Assembly: GCF_025642135.1 (NCBI RefSeq)
Contig: NZ_CP106793.1
Location: 2,773,001-2,837,000, forward strand
DNA length: 64,000 nucleotides
Direction: 5' to 3'
Source: Streptomyces cynarae
GTDB lineage: Bacteria; Actinomycetota; Actinomycetes; Streptomycetales; Streptomycetaceae
Shown here in pieces: positions 35,367 to 44,758 of this stretch. Numbering within the stretch: position 1 is the first letter of the stretch; the number at the start of each line of letters is the position of its first letter. The position numbers were made by a program, and so were the translations under genes. The notes under the pieces are model-generated. The model had not been told where the DNA came from and searched no databases. It worked only from the letters and a program-made list of their open reading frames with translations.

Positions 35367-35542
35367 TGGCTACCCAATCCGTATGTGTACGGGGCTACCC
35401 GTCGCCGTACCCGGCTTTACCCAACATTGACCACAGAGTCTAGAGGGGTCCCGGTCCAGACGGGACATGTGGTCAAGCCGGACCGGAACATCGCAGGTCC
35501 GGGAGGGCAAAGGCCTGGAGGCGCACCAAGCGGAGAGCCCCT

Positions 35543-36118
35543 TTACGAAACGTTCACTCCGAAGTCGAGAGCGATGCCGCGCAGGCCGGACGCGTACCCC
35601 TGACCCACGGCGCGGAACTTCCATTCGCCGCTGTGGCGGTAGACCTCGCCGAAGATCATGGCCGTTTCGGAGGAGGCGTCCTCGCTGAGGTCGTAGCGGG
35701 CGAGCTCCTGGCCGTCGGCCTGGTTGACGACACGGATGAAGGCGTTGCTGACCTGGCCGAACGTCTGACCGCGCTCGTCGGCGAGGTGGATGGAGACCGG
35801 GAAGACGATCTTGTCACACTGGGGCGGGACCTTGGAGAGGTCCACCAGGATGCTCTCGTCGTCGCCCTCACCCTCACCGGTGAGGTTGTCGCCGGTGTGT
35901 TCGACGGAGCCGTCGGGGCTCTTGAGCTGGTTGTAGAAGACGAACCACTCGTCACCGAGAACCCGACCGCCGCTGCACAGCAGTGCGCTGGCATCGAGGT
36001 CGAAGGGGGCCCCGGTGGTGGAGCGCGCGTCCCAGCCGAGCCCGATCATCACCTGCGTGAGATTCGGCGCGGCCTTGGACAGGGAGACGTTGCCTCCCTT
36101 GGCGAGCGTGACGCCCAT
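35543..36118 (-). CDS. TerD-family stress protein (downstream copy)
   Basis: A 191-residue canonical TerD protein beginning [20 protein letters not shown]. Ca2+-binding acidic clusters are seen in [28 protein letters not shown] and the C-terminal [29 protein letters not shown] lies upstream of ATG 36118. It shares length and most of its sequence with the copy at 36593-37168, so the pair is a tandem duplication. A 474-base hairpin-rich, non-coding spacer separates the two. Probable role: calcium-dependent stress or tellurite tolerance, forming complexes with the DUF475 protein encoded next. Confidence 0.92.
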   Translation of the reverse strand: MGVTLAKGGNVSLSKAAPNLTQVMIGLGWDARSTTGAPFDLDASALLCSGGRVLGDEWFVFYNQLKSPDGSVEHTGDNLTGEGEGDDESILVDLSKVPPQCDKIVFPVSIHLADERGQTFGQVSNAFIRVVNQADGQELARYDLSEDASSETAMIFGEVYRHSGEWKFRAVGQGYASGLRGIALDFGVNVS

Positions 36119-36592
36119 GATCCTGATCCTCCCCGGTACGTGGTTGCCCCGGGGGCGAAAACCCCCGGTGGCCGGGGGCTGGTCCCCCGGTCGCGGGGGT
36201 TCCTCCCCCGGTGTCCGGGGTGGTGCCCCGGCGTTGAGGCCGGCCCCGGTGCCAGGGCTCGGCCCCGGTGCCAGGGCTTCACCCCGTTGCTTGGGCTCGG
36301 ACCCACTGATGGGTCGGCCCCACTTGGGGGGTCGGCCCCGGCGATGGGGTCGATCCCGGCGATGGGGGCTTCTTCCCCGGCTGGTCGGGGGCCCCGGTGG
36401 TCCTGGTTTCTCCCCCGGTGGCCGAAGTGGAAACCTCGGCGGCCGGAGGCTTGGTGCCGCGCGGGCGGAGTCGTCGAGGCCGGGGGCACGCCGACGTTCC
36501 CCGAGGCGCACCCGGCCCTCCGCCCAGCTGACGGCTCCCCGCACCGTCCGCGCCGGACGGTGCGGAGGAGTCCGTGGGCTGGTGCGCTCGGC
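36119..36592. other. non-coding spacer between terD paralogues
   Basis: This 474-base gap holds no gene. Although it is open on the minus strand in the frame of the downstream TerD gene, the translation is Pro/Arg/Gly low-complexity. Most of it (36145-36430) is a degenerate array of short self-complementary units. Confidence 0.6.
36145..36430. repeat. array of ~20-base CCCCGG/CCGGGG mini-hairpin units
   Basis: About fourteen units of the form CCCCGGT-NN-CGGGG-N5, e.g. CCCCCGGTGGCCGGGGG, CCCCCGGTCGCGGGGG, CCCCCGGTGTCCGGGG, CCCCGGCGATGGGG. Later units are more diverged (CCCACTGATGGG, CCCCACTTGGGG). Each can fold on itself. Confidence 0.7.
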
Positions 36593-37168
36593 TCAGACGT
36601 TGACGCCGAAGTCCTGGGCGATGCCCCGCAGGCCCGAGGCGTAGCCCTGGCCGATGGCACGGAACTTCCACTCGGTGCCATGGCGGTACAGCTCGCCGAA
36701 CACCATGGCGGTCTCCGTGGACGCGTCCTCGCTCAGGTCGTACCGCGCGATCTCCTGCTGGTTGGCCTGGTTCACCACGCGGATGAAGGCGTTGCGCACC
36801 TGGCCGAAGGACTGCTGTCGGTTCTCGGCGTCGTAGATCGAGACCGGGAAGACGATCTTGTCGACGTCGGCCGGCACTCCGGCGAGGTTGACCTTGATCA
36901 CCTCGTCGTCGCCCTCGCCCTCACCCGTGAGGTTGTCACCCGTGTGCTCGACGGAGCCGTCTGGGCTCTTGAGGTTGTTGAAGAACACGAAGTGCTGGTC
37001 GCTGGCCACCTTGCCCGACGAGTTCAGCAGCAGAGCGCTGGCGTCCAGGTCGAAGTCGGTGCCGGTGGTGGTGCGGACGTCCCAGCCGAGTCCCACGAGG
37101 ACCGCGGTCAGGCCGGGGGCCTCCTTGGTCAGCGATACGTTGCCGCCCTTGCTGAGGCTGACTCCCAC
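36593..37168 (-). CDS. TerD-family stress protein (upstream copy)
   Basis: A 191-residue TerD protein beginning [19 protein letters not shown] after the GTG start. The domain features [38 protein letters not shown] and [20 protein letters not shown] are intact, including the calcium-ligand acids. GTG 37168 is chosen because GGAGGG lies 4 bases upstream; an in-frame ATG at 37180 has no ribosome site. It is the first of the minus-strand series TerD, TerD, DUF475, TerA-like, each separated by more than 100 bases, so several promoters are likely. Confidence 0.92.
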   Translation of the reverse strand: MGVSLSKGGNVSLTKEAPGLTAVLVGLGWDVRTTTGTDFDLDASALLLNSSGKVASDQHFVFFNNLKSPDGSVEHTGDNLTGEGEGDDEVIKVNLAGVPADVDKIVFPVSIYDAENRQQSFGQVRNAFIRVVNQANQQEIARYDLSEDASTETAMVFGELYRHGTEWKFRAIGQGYASGLRGIAQDFGVNV

Positions 37169-37323
37169 GAGTCCCTCCAATGGTGTCCAGGGGCGGGGAG
37201 CCCCGTCGTGCGATGTACCGGATCAACGAGTCGATCCTAGTGACGGGTTCCCACACCCCACAGGCCTTGGAACCGAAGTAAGCCGAAGGGGCGCGCCCCT
37301 CGGGCGGACCCTTCGACACGGGA

Positions 37324-37782
37324 TCACAGGGTGTCGAGCGCCTTCACGTACTCGTTCAGGTCACGCGCGTCCGGCAGGCCGTTGACGACGGTCCACCGCA
37401 CGACGCCCTCCTTGTCGATGATGAAGGTCCCGCGCACCGCGCAACCCTTGTCCTCGTCGAAGACGCCGTAGGCGCGCGAAATGTTGCCGTGCGGCCAGAA
37501 GTCGGACAGCAGCGGGTACTCCAGGCCCTCCTGCTCGGCGAAGACGCGCAGGGTGTGGATGGAGTCGTTGGAGACGGCGAGCAGCTGGGTGTCGTCGTTG
37601 ACGAACCTCGGCAGGTTGTCGCGCAGCGCGCACAGCTCGCCGGTGCACACCCCGGTGAAGGCGAACGGGTAGAAGAGCAGCACGACATTCTTCTGACCGC
37701 GGAAGTCGGAGAGCTTCACGGCCCTGCCGTGATTGTCCTTGAGCTCGAAGTCGGGGGCCTTGTCGCCGACCTGGATCGCCAT
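37324..37782 (-). CDS. peroxiredoxin (AhpE/BCP type)
   Basis: A 152-residue thiol peroxidase that reduces H2O2 and organic peroxides. The peroxidatic Cys is C46 in [19 protein letters not shown]51 five residues later makes a CX4C pair like that of BCP-type enzymes, so an intramolecular disulfide is possible. Conserved Thr43 and a later Arg (in [13 protein letters not shown]) complete the active site. ATG 37782 has an AAGCAGGA ribosome site. It lies just upstream of the tandem terD genes on the same strand with a separating gap of ~155 bases, and after the DUF3052 gene. Confidence 0.92.
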   Translation of the reverse strand: MAIQVGDKAPDFELKDNHGRAVKLSDFRGQKNVVLLFYPFAFTGVCTGELCALRDNLPRFVNDDTQLLAVSNDSIHTLRVFAEQEGLEYPLLSDFWPHGNISRAYGVFDEDKGCAVRGTFIIDKEGVVRWTVVNGLPDARDLNEYVKALDTL

Positions 37783-37879
37783 GGTCCTGCTTCCCTTTCG
37801 ACGGGACGGTTGAGGCAGGACCACCCTACGCAGCGACCGGGGCACGCTCACGGACGGGCTGGGCGAAACCAGCCCGTCC

Positions 37880-37913
37880 TGGGGGTGCCCCCTGCTCGAA
37901 GAGCTTGGGGGAG
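37880..37913. repeat. REP-like palindromic intergenic element
   Basis: TGGGGGTGCCCCCTGCTCGA, then AGAGCTTGGGGGAG: the same design as the element at 29377-29417 (G-run, C-run, CTCGA centre, GGGGGAG end), here between genes. Confidence 0.65.
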
Positions 37914-37946
37914 ATTGAGGACGAGGCCGCTTGGGCCGATGGGGGT

Positions 37947-37965
37947 CTGGGGGCGCAGCCCCCAG
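37947..37965. terminator. GC-rich hairpin, likely terminator
   Basis: CTGGGGGCGCAGCCCCCAG is a compact hairpin often found between Streptomyces genes; it lies between the DUF3052 stop and the peroxiredoxin start. Confidence 0.5.
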
Positions 37966-38018
37966 CTGCGGCCACCCAGACGGGGGCACCGCTCAGCGCA
38001 CGGCACCCCGGCGGAGCG

Positions 38019-38456
38019 TCACCGCTTGGACTTCGCGGCCTTCGGCGTCACCAGACGCGAGCCGCTCCAGTCCTTGCCCACACTGACGCTCTTGGACGCC
38101 GACAGACCCGCCGTCGTCGCGGCCTCCGAGATGTCGCTGGGCTCCACATAGCCCGTTCGGCCGGTCTTCGGCGTGAGGAGCAGGATCGAGCCGCCTTCTT
38201 CGACGTACGTGGTGGCGTCCACCAGCGCATCCGTCAGGTCGCCGTCCTCGTCGCGGAACCACAGCACCACGGCATCGGCAACGTCGTCGTAGTCCTCGTC
38301 CACGAGCTCGCTGCCGACAACTTCCTCGATGGCCTCGCGAAGCTCCTGGTCGACATCGTCGTCGTAGCCGATCTCCTGGACCACCTGCTCGGGCTGGAAC
38401 CCCAGCCTCACGGCAGGGTTCGTCCGCTCCTCCGCGTGGTCCGCGGTCGCGCTCAC
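38019..38456 (-). CDS. DUF3052 family protein
   Basis: A 145-residue cytosolic protein of the DUF3052 family, universal in Streptomyces and other actinobacteria but without an established function. It shows RLGFQPEQVVQEIGYDDDVDQ, ADAVVLWFRDEDGDLTDALVD and GSILLLTPKTGRTGYVEPSDI. GTG 38456 is fixed by AGGAGG 6 bases upstream; the longer in-frame ATG at 38474 has none. It is divergent from aceE across 426 bases, an arrangement I recall as conserved in streptomycetes. Confidence 0.9.
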   Translation of the reverse strand: MSATADHAEERTNPAVRLGFQPEQVVQEIGYDDDVDQELREAIEEVVGSELVDEDYDDVADAVVLWFRDEDGDLTDALVDATTYVEEGGSILLLTPKTGRTGYVEPSDISEAATTAGLSASKSVSVGKDWSGSRLVTPKAAKSKR

Positions 38457-38882
38457 GGGTTGCCTCCTGATCATGTGTTGGTGAGTATCTCAGCCACGCG
38501 CGTACGCGAAGCATTGGCCGTAGTCCACACGGGCGGGGCGGATCGCGCAAGTACCCGGCGGTTCAGACCGCCGAAACGGTGACGATCCCGGCCGTGTCGC
38601 CGCAACTCCAGGCACCGTATCGCGCCGCGAGGTGACCTACACCACACCGTTCTGCCCGGTTTGCGCATTCCGGAATCATCCGCGGGTACGAGTCCCGAAT
38701 GACTTTGCGGGGCGCGTCACGGCCTGGGCGTATCGTTGCGTTTTGATCGGGCCCGCCCCTGAACATCCGGTCCGCCGCCGTGGTTACCTCGCGGTAGAGA
38801 TGACGTTTCGCTTCCCCGAGGTACACGATGGGGACCGGTGCAGGCACAGGAAAAAGTGGCCCTCTGACAGGTAAGGAACAGC
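38457..38882. other. divergent regulatory region between DUF3052 and aceE genes
   Basis: No gene is seen in this 426-base gap. It holds a Crp-like site at 38631-38646 and the AAGGAACAGC ribosome site of aceE at its right end. The ~200 bases before aceE form a long leader or promoter zone. Confidence 0.5.
38631..38646. promoter_or_regulatory. Crp/GlxR-like site upstream of aceE
   Basis: GGTGACCTACACCACA matches TGTGA-N6-TCACA at 8 of 10 defined positions and the Streptomyces Crp form GTG-N8-CAC. cAMP-Crp control of pyruvate dehydrogenase would be sensible, but a single match is weak evidence. Confidence 0.35.
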
Positions 38883-41630
38883 GTGGCTTCCGGATCCGAT
38901 CGCAATCCGATCATCATTGGCGGCCTTCCGAGTCAGGTTCCTGACTTCGATCCCGAGGAAACCCAGGAGTGGCTCGACTCGCTCGACGCCGCCGTGGACC
39001 AGCGCGGCCGCGAGCGGGCCCGCTACCTGATGCTCCGTCTGATCGAGCGGGCCCGTGAGCGGCGCGTGGCCGTGCCCGAGATGCGCAGCACGGACTACGT
39101 CAACACCATCGCGACCAAGGACGAGCCGTTCTTCCCCGGCAACGAGGAGATCGAGCGCAAGATCCTCAACGCCACCCGGTGGAACGCCGCCGTCATGGTC
39201 TCTCGCGCCCAGCGCCCGGGCATCGGGGTCGGCGGCCACATCGCCACCTTCGCCTCCTCCGCCTCGCTGTACGACGTGGGCTTCAACCACTTCTTCCGCG
39301 GCAAGGACGAGGGCGACGGCGGCGACCAGGTCTTCTTCCAGGGGCACGCCTCCCCGGGCATCTACGCCCGCGCGTACCTCCTGGACCGGCTCACCGAGCA
39401 GCACCTGGACGGCTTCCGCCAGGAGAAGTCCAAGTCCCCGTACGGCCTCTCCAGCTACCCGCACCCGCGCTCGATGCCGGACTTCTGGGAGTTCCCGACG
39501 GTCTCCATGGGCCTCGGCCCGATCGGCGCGATCTACCAGGCGCGGATGAACCGCTACATGGAGGCGCGCGGCATCGCCGACACCTCCAAGTCGCACGTGT
39601 GGGCGTTCCTGGGCGACGGCGAGATGGACGAGCCCGAGTCGCTCGGACAGCTGAGCATCGCCGCCCGCGAGGGCCTCGACAACCTGACCTTCGTCGTCAA
39701 CTGCAACCTGCAGCGCCTGGACGGCCCGGTGCGGGGCAACGGCAAGATCATCCAGGAGCTGGAGTCGGTCTTCCGTGGCGCCGGCTGGAACGTGATCAAG
39801 CTCATCTGGGACCGCTCCTGGGACCCGCTGCTGGCCCAGGACCGGGACGGCGTGCTGGTCAACAAGATGAACACGACGCCCGACGGCCAGTTCCAGACGT
39901 ACGCCACCGAGTCCGGCGCGTACATCCGCGAGCACTTCTTCGGCGACGACCTGCGGCTGCGCGCGATGGTCGAGAACATGACCGACGACCAGATCCTGCA
40001 CCTGGGCCGCGGCGGTCACGACCACCGCAAGATCTACGCCGCGTTCTCCGCGGCGAAGGCCCACAAGGGCCAGCCGACGGTGATCCTTGCCAAGACGATC
40101 AAGGGCTGGACGCTGGGACCGAACTTCGAGGGCCGCAACGCCACCCACCAGATGAAGAAGCTGACGGTCACCGACCTCAAGCACTTCCGGGACCGCCTGC
40201 ACCTGCCGATCTCCGACAAGGAGCTGGAGTCCGGCGCGCCGCCGTACTACCACCCGGGCCGGGACTCGGAGGAGATCCAGTACATGCACGACATGCGCAA
40301 GGCGTGCGGCGGGTACGTCCCGACGCGCGTCGTGCGGTCGAAACCGCTGGCGCTGCCGGACGACAAGACGTACGCGACTGTGAAGAAGGGCTCCGGTCAG
40401 CAGTCCATCGCCACGACCATGGCGTTCGTACGACTGCTGAAGGACCTCATGCGGGACAAGGAGCTCGGCAGGCGGTTCGTGCTGATCGCGCCCGACGAGT
40501 ACCGCACCTTCGGCATGGACTCGTTCTTCCCGAGCGCGAAGATCTACAACCCGCTCGGTCAGCAGTACGAGGCCGTGGACCGGGACCTGCTGCTCGCCTA
40601 CAAGGAGTCGCCGACCGGCCAGATGCTGCACGACGGCATCTCCGAGGCGGGCTGCACGGCGTCGCTGATCGCGGCGGGTTCGGCGTACGCCACGCACGGC
40701 GAGCCGCTCATCCCGGTGTACGTCTTCTACTCGATGTTCGGTTTCCAGCGCACCGGCGACCAGTTCTGGCAGATGGCCGACCAGCTGGCGCGCGGTTTCG
40801 TCCTCGGCGCGACCGCCGGACGTACGACGCTGACCGGTGAGGGCCTGCAGCACGCGGACGGCCACTCGCAGCTGCTCGCCTCCACCAACCCGGCGTGCGT
40901 GGCCTACGACCCGGCGTTCGCCTTCGAGATCGCCTACATCGTCCAGGACGGTCTGCGCCGGATGTACGGCTCCTCGCCCGAGCACCCGCACGGCGAGGAC
41001 GTCTTCTACTACCTCACCGTCTACAACGAGCCGATCCAGCACCCGGCCGAGCCGGCGAACGTGGACGTCGAGGGCATCCTCAAGGGCATCCACCGCTTCA
41101 GCGAGGGCACGGCGGGCAGCGTCCCGGCGCAGATCATGGCCTCGGGCGTCGCTCTGCCCTGGGCGATCGAGGCGCAGAAGCTCCTCGCCGAGGAGTGGGA
41201 CGTGAAGGCCGACGTCTGGTCGGCGACCTCCTGGAACGAGCTGCGGCGCGAGGCGGTGGCGTGCGAGGAGCACAACCTGCTGCACCCGGAGGAGGAGCAG
41301 CGCGTCCCGTACGTGACGCGGAAGCTCAGCGCTGCGGAGGGGCCGTTCGTGGCGGTGTCCGACTGGATGCGGTCGGTGCCGGACCAGATCGCGCGCTGGG
41401 TGCCGGGGACGTACCAGTCGCTGGGCGCGGACGGCTTCGGCTTCGCCGACACGCGCGGTGCGGCGCGCCGCTTCTTCCACATCGACGCGCAGTCCGTCGT
41501 CGTGGCGGTGCTCGCGGAGCTGGCGAAGGAGGGGAAGGTCGACCGCTCGGTGCTGAAGCAGGCCATCGACCGGTACCAGTTGCTGGATGTGACGGCGGCG
41601 GACCCGGGCGCGGCGGGTGGCGACGCGTGA
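38883..41630 (+). CDS. aceE: pyruvate dehydrogenase E1 component, homodimeric type
   Basis: A 915-residue homodimeric E1, the thiamine-diphosphate enzyme that decarboxylates pyruvate and acetylates lipoyl-E2. The TPP/Mg motif is [19 protein letters not shown] (about residue 240) ending in [35 protein letters not shown] and [19 protein letters not shown] lie in the conserved N-terminal and linker parts. Full length for the AceE type (885-920). GTG 38883 has AAGGAACAGC upstream. It stands alone, with no E2 or E3 gene beside it, as is usual in actinobacteria. A hairpin terminator follows at 41673. Confidence 0.97.
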   Translation: MASGSDRNPIIIGGLPSQVPDFDPEETQEWLDSLDAAVDQRGRERARYLMLRLIERARERRVAVPEMRSTDYVNTIATKDEPFFPGNEEIERKILNATRWNAAVMVSRAQRPGIGVGGHIATFASSASLYDVGFNHFFRGKDEGDGGDQVFFQGHASPGIYARAYLLDRLTEQHLDGFRQEKSKSPYGLSSYPHPRSMPDFWEFPTVSMGLGPIGAIYQARMNRYMEARGIADTSKSHVWAFLGDGEMDEPESLGQLSIAAREGLDNLTFVVNCNLQRLDGPVRGNGKIIQELESVFRGAGWNVIKLIWDRSWDPLLAQDRDGVLVNKMNTTPDGQFQTYATESGAYIREHFFGDDLRLRAMVENMTDDQILHLGRGGHDHRKIYAAFSAAKAHKGQPTVILAKTIKGWTLGPNFEGRNATHQMKKLTVTDLKHFRDRLHLPISDKELESGAPPYYHPGRDSEEIQYMHDMRKACGGYVPTRVVRSKPLALPDDKTYATVKKGSGQQSIATTMAFVRLLKDLMRDKELGRRFVLIAPDEYRTFGMDSFFPSAKIYNPLGQQYEAVDRDLLLAYKESPTGQMLHDGISEAGCTASLIAAGSAYATHGEPLIPVYVFYSMFGFQRTGDQFWQMADQLARGFVLGATAGRTTLTGEGLQHADGHSQLLASTNPACVAYDPAFAFEIAYIVQDGLRRMYGSSPEHPHGEDVFYYLTVYNEPIQHPAEPANVDVEGILKGIHRFSEGTAGSVPAQIMASGVALPWAIEAQKLLAEEWDVKADVWSATSWNELRREAVACEEHNLLHPEEEQRVPYVTRKLSAAEGPFVAVSDWMRSVPDQIARWVPGTYQSLGADGFGFADTRGAARRFFHIDAQSVVVAVLAELAKEGKVDRSVLKQAIDRYQLLDVTAADPGAAGGDA

Positions 41631-41672
41631 TGTCACGCCGCGCTCGGCTTGAGCGGCAGCGGCGGTGACGGT

Positions 41673-41708
41673 CGAAGGGCGGCGGGGCCCGGGTCCCGCC
41701 GCCCTTCG
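41673..41708 (+). terminator. hairpin terminator of aceE
   Basis: CGAAGGGCGGCGGG pairs with CCCGCCGCCCTTCG around a GCCCGGGT loop, 42 bases after the aceE stop. Confidence 0.85.
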
Positions 41709-41743
41709 TCGTCATATGTCTTTACGTTCTTTACGATGCGGGC

Positions 41744-42487
41744 ATGAACGAGCAGTCGGCGCAGGCCCGTTGGGAGTACCACACCCAGCGCCCCCTGCTG
41801 GCGCTGGCGGTCCTGTTCGGCGTCGCGTACGCGGTGCCGATCGTGGACAGCGGGGCGAGCCGGGCAGTGGCGACCGCCTGCGCGGTGGCGGAGTGGGCGG
41901 TGTGGGCGGCGTTCGCCGCCGACTACCTGGTGCGGCTGGCGCTGTCCGGGCAGCGGCGTGAGTTCGTACGGACCCACTGGCTGGACCTGTGCGCGGTGAT
42001 CCTGCCGATGCTGCAGCCGCTCAGACTGCTGCGGATGGTGGCCACGCTGATACTCGTGGGGCGGCGGGCGCGGATGGCCTCGCAGATCCGGCTGACGACG
42101 TATGTCGGCGGAGCGGTGATCGGGCTGCTGATGTTCGGGTCGCTGGCCGTGCTGTCGGTGGAGCGGGAGTCGCCGCGCGGGAACATCAGGACGCTGGGCG
42201 ACGCGGTGTGGTGGTCGTTCACGACGATGACGACCGTCGGGTACGGGGATCACGCGCCGACCACCGGGCTGGGGCGGATGATCGCCGTCGGGCTGATGCT
42301 GTCGGGCATAGCCCTGCTGGGTGTGGTGACCGCGAACATCGCCGCGTGGTTCATCGCCCGGTTCGAGAAGGACGACGTCGAGGAACGGCGTCAGACCGCG
42401 GCGATCGAGGCGCTGACGGAGGAGGTGCGGGCGCTTCGCGCGGAGGTCGCCTCGCTGGCGCGGGAGCGGGAGGGGCAGCGGGGTTAG
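41744..42487 (+). CDS. voltage-gated potassium channel-like ion channel
   Basis: A 247-residue membrane protein with six helices. The pore helix and filter read WWSFTTMTTVGYGDHAPTT, with the canonical TVGYGD K+ filter near residue 166. A basic fourth helix (LRLLRMVATLILVGRRARM) resembles a voltage sensor S4. A C-terminal coiled coil (AIEALTEEVRALRAEVASL) should drive tetramer assembly. ATG 41744 starts just before the first helix. Likely a K+ channel setting membrane potential; gating is inferred. Confidence 0.9.
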   Translation: MNEQSAQARWEYHTQRPLLALAVLFGVAYAVPIVDSGASRAVATACAVAEWAVWAAFAADYLVRLALSGQRREFVRTHWLDLCAVILPMLQPLRLLRMVATLILVGRRARMASQIRLTTYVGGAVIGLLMFGSLAVLSVERESPRGNIRTLGDAVWWSFTTMTTVGYGDHAPTTGLGRMIAVGLMLSGIALLGVVTANIAAWFIARFEKDDVEERRQTAAIEALTEEVRALRAEVASLAREREGQRG

Positions 42488-42536
42488 CCCGGAACGCACC
42501 CGGTGCCGGGGGAGGTCACGGCTGCCCGCAGCTGCG

Positions 42537-42833
42537 CTACGCCAACCCCGGTGTCCCGCCCGCCAGCCACACGATCGCCAGGAGCGTGTCGATCGCTCCC
42601 AGGACCACGGCCACCAGGGCCGGCACCGAACGGTTTCCCGTCCAGGTGCGGCCCATGGCCAGCCAGCCGCAGACGACCGCGACCGGGCCCAGGATGATGC
42701 CGAGGGCGAAGAAGCCCGCGATCGCACAGATGACTCCGACGATCCCGAGCGTCGCGCGATCCGGCCCGCTCCGGGACCACATCCGGCTCCGTGAGCGGGG
42801 GTACCTGCGCGTGCCGTGTCCGAAGCCCGCCAT
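42537..42833 (-). CDS. DUF4190 small membrane protein
   Basis: A 98-residue protein: a basic soluble N-terminus then two helices (TLGIVGVICAIAGFFALGII and VPALVAVVLGAIDTLLAIVW), with the pattern GPVAVVCGWLAMGRT between them that marks DUF4190. Function unknown. ATG 42833 is chosen because AGGGAG lies 6 bases upstream; the ATG at 42836 is too close. It converges with the channel gene, 49 bases apart. Confidence 0.8.
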   Translation of the reverse strand: MAGFGHGTRRYPRSRSRMWSRSGPDRATLGIVGVICAIAGFFALGIILGPVAVVCGWLAMGRTWTGNRSVPALVAVVLGAIDTLLAIVWLAGGTPGLA

Positions 42834-43029
42834 CATCAACTCCCTGAACTCAGCCGTCGGTTCGGGCTGATGTGCGGGTACCCCCGTTGCGCGTTTCAGT
42901 CCTGCCGATGCGCTGCCCCCCTCCAGCAGCGCACCGCAGGACGTGACCCACTGTGACCCGCGGCACGCGCCCGGCGGGAGGGATCTTGAGCGCCTTCACC
43001 CTGATGAGCGAACTTGCCCTCCGGCGGCG

Positions 43030-44646
43030 TCAGATGTGCGCGGCGCCCGCACCCGCCTCCGCGTTCTCCCCGCGCCTGGTGAGCAGCGCGACCAGTACGG
43101 CCACGGCCGCGACCCCGGCCGCGACGAGGGAGGCGAGGCTCATCCCGGAGATGAACGTGTCGTGCGCGACGGAGGTGATCTTCGCGGCGAACGCCTCCGG
43201 CGTCCCCTTCGGCACCGGGGCGACACCGACCTGCACCGCCTCGGAGGCCTGGTCCAGCTGGGCCTGGCTGAGCGGCGGGAGCCCCGCGTCCTTCCAGTTG
43301 CCGGGCAGGTCGTGGTCCACCTTGGAGGCCATCACGGCGCCCAGCACCGCCGTACCGAGGCTGCCGCCGATCTGCATGGCGGCCTGCTGGAGACCGCCGG
43401 CCACACCGGACAGCTCCATGGCCGCGTTGCCGACGATGACCTCGGTGGCACCGACCATCACGGGCGCCAGACCGAGGCCCAGGAGGGCGAACCACAGCGA
43501 CATGACGGCGCTCCCCGTGCCCGCATCGAGCGTGGACATGCCGTACATGGCGACGGTGGTGGCGGCCATGCCGCCGGCGAGCGGGATGCGCGGGCCCAGC
43601 TTGGTGATCAGCGCGCCCGCGAGCGGGGAGCCGACGATCATCATGCCGGTCAGCGGCAGGAGGTGCAGGCCGGCGTCGATCGGGCTCATCCCGTGGACGT
43701 TCTGCAGGTAGAAGGTGACGAAGAACAGGCCGCCCATGAAGGCGATCGCCATCAGGACCATCAGGACGACACCCGCGGACAGCGGCACCGAGCGGAACAG
43801 CGACAGCGGGATCAGCGGCTCCTTCACCTTCGTCTCCCAGACGGAGAAGAGGGCGAAGCCCAGCACGGACGCTCCGATGAACAGCCAGGTCTTCGCGTCG
43901 CCCCAGCCCCACGTCGGGGCCTTGATCAGTGCCCAGACCAGGCAGAACATGGCGCCGGACAGCAGCGCGATGCCGAGGACGTCGAAGGAGCGCGGCGCGT
44001 TCTCGGCGCGGTGGTCGGTCAGGATCAGCAGGCCCAGGACCAGGGCGAGGGCGCCGACCGGAACGTTGATGAAGAACACCGACTGCCAGTTGACGTGCTC
44101 GACGAGGACGCCGCCGAGGATCGGGCCGCCGGCGGTGGAGGCGCCGATGACCATGCCCCAGATGCCGATCGCCATGTTCAGCTTCTCGGCCGGGAAGGTG
44201 GCCCGCAGCAGGCCGAGCGCGGCCGGCATCAGCAGCGCGCCGAACAGGCCCTGGAAGACGCGGAAGGTGACGACCGCGGCGATGCTGTGCGACAGGCCGA
44301 TCGCGCCCGACGCGGCGGCGAAGCCGGTCACGCCGATGAGGAAGGTCTGCCGGTGGCCGAAGCGGTCGCCGAGCTTGCCGGCGGTGATCAGGGACACCGC
44401 GAGGGCGAGGAAGTAGCCGTTGGTGATCCACTGGACATCGGCGAAGCTGGCGCCCAGGTCCTTCTGGATGGCCGGGTTGGCGATGGCCACGATGGTGCCG
44501 TCCAGGGCCACCATCATGACCCCCACGGCAACGGTGATCAGGGTGAACCACGGGTGCCCGCGCAGCCCCCTGTCCGGCGCGGGGTCCGACGGGGCTGCCG
44601 GCGCCTTGTCCCCCGGCCCTGTCGTGTCGACGGTCTGACTAGTCAT
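43030..44646 (-). CDS. DHA2-family (EmrB/QacA) drug exporter
   Basis: A 538-residue, 14-helix major facilitator: MMVALDGTIVAIANPAIQKDL, WITNGYFLALAVSLITAGKL (motif D/C region), GGPILGGVLVEHVNWQSVFF. It should pump hydrophobic drugs or antibiotics out with proton import. ATG 44646 is 7 bases after a TAGCCT -10 box, so the transcript looks leaderless; a longer TTG start at 44676 is less likely. It is divergent from a TetR gene 112 bases away, with palindromes in between, the standard regulator/pump layout. It has no C-terminal extra domain, unlike the exporter at 7731. Confidence 0.9.
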   Translation of the reverse strand: MTSQTVDTTGPGDKAPAAPSDPAPDRGLRGHPWFTLITVAVGVMMVALDGTIVAIANPAIQKDLGASFADVQWITNGYFLALAVSLITAGKLGDRFGHRQTFLIGVTGFAAASGAIGLSHSIAAVVTFRVFQGLFGALLMPAALGLLRATFPAEKLNMAIGIWGMVIGASTAGGPILGGVLVEHVNWQSVFFINVPVGALALVLGLLILTDHRAENAPRSFDVLGIALLSGAMFCLVWALIKAPTWGWGDAKTWLFIGASVLGFALFSVWETKVKEPLIPLSLFRSVPLSAGVVLMVLMAIAFMGGLFFVTFYLQNVHGMSPIDAGLHLLPLTGMMIVGSPLAGALITKLGPRIPLAGGMAATTVAMYGMSTLDAGTGSAVMSLWFALLGLGLAPVMVGATEVIVGNAAMELSGVAGGLQQAAMQIGGSLGTAVLGAVMASKVDHDLPGNWKDAGLPPLSQAQLDQASEAVQVGVAPVPKGTPEAFAAKITSVAHDTFISGMSLASLVAAGVAAVAVLVALLTRRGENAEAGAGAAHI

Positions 44647-44653
44647 GCGTTCG

Positions 44654-44683
44654 AGGCTAGTGACAGCCACTGACAATTGACAA
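44654..44683 (-). promoter_or_regulatory. promoter of the DHA2 exporter gene
   Basis: On the minus strand TTGTCA (44683-44678) and TAGCCT (44659-44654) are 18 bases apart, and the start codon is 7 bases after the -10 box, fitting leaderless transcription. Confidence 0.65.
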
Positions 44684-44710
44684 ACCAGTTCACAAGTCGG
44701 TAGCTGTCAC
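44660..44710. promoter_or_regulatory. candidate TetR operator region
   Basis: GTGACAGC (44660-44667) and its exact inverse GCTGTCAC (44703-44710) bracket the exporter's -35 region. A smaller pair GTTCAC/GTGAAC sits at 44688 and about 44727. The TetR protein encoded divergently is the expected binder; which palindrome it uses is unresolved. Confidence 0.5.
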
Positions 44711-44758
44711 GCCACTCCCGGATAGTGTGAACGGGACTGATGAACGGAATGAGGACTG

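Noticed and set aside
36145..36430. CRISPR array
   Set aside because: Units vary, are self-complementary and have no unique spacers; no cas gene is in the window.
36119..36544. N-terminal extension of the downstream TerD protein
   Set aside because: Pro/Arg/Gly low complexity, no homology to TerD, and a good GGGGAGG ribosome site before ATG 36118.
38784..41636. 950-codon minus-strand frame opposite aceE
   Set aside because: The plus strand encodes a full, conserved AceE; the opposite frame is Arg/His/Val-rich with no domain, as expected of a shadow in a high-GC gene.
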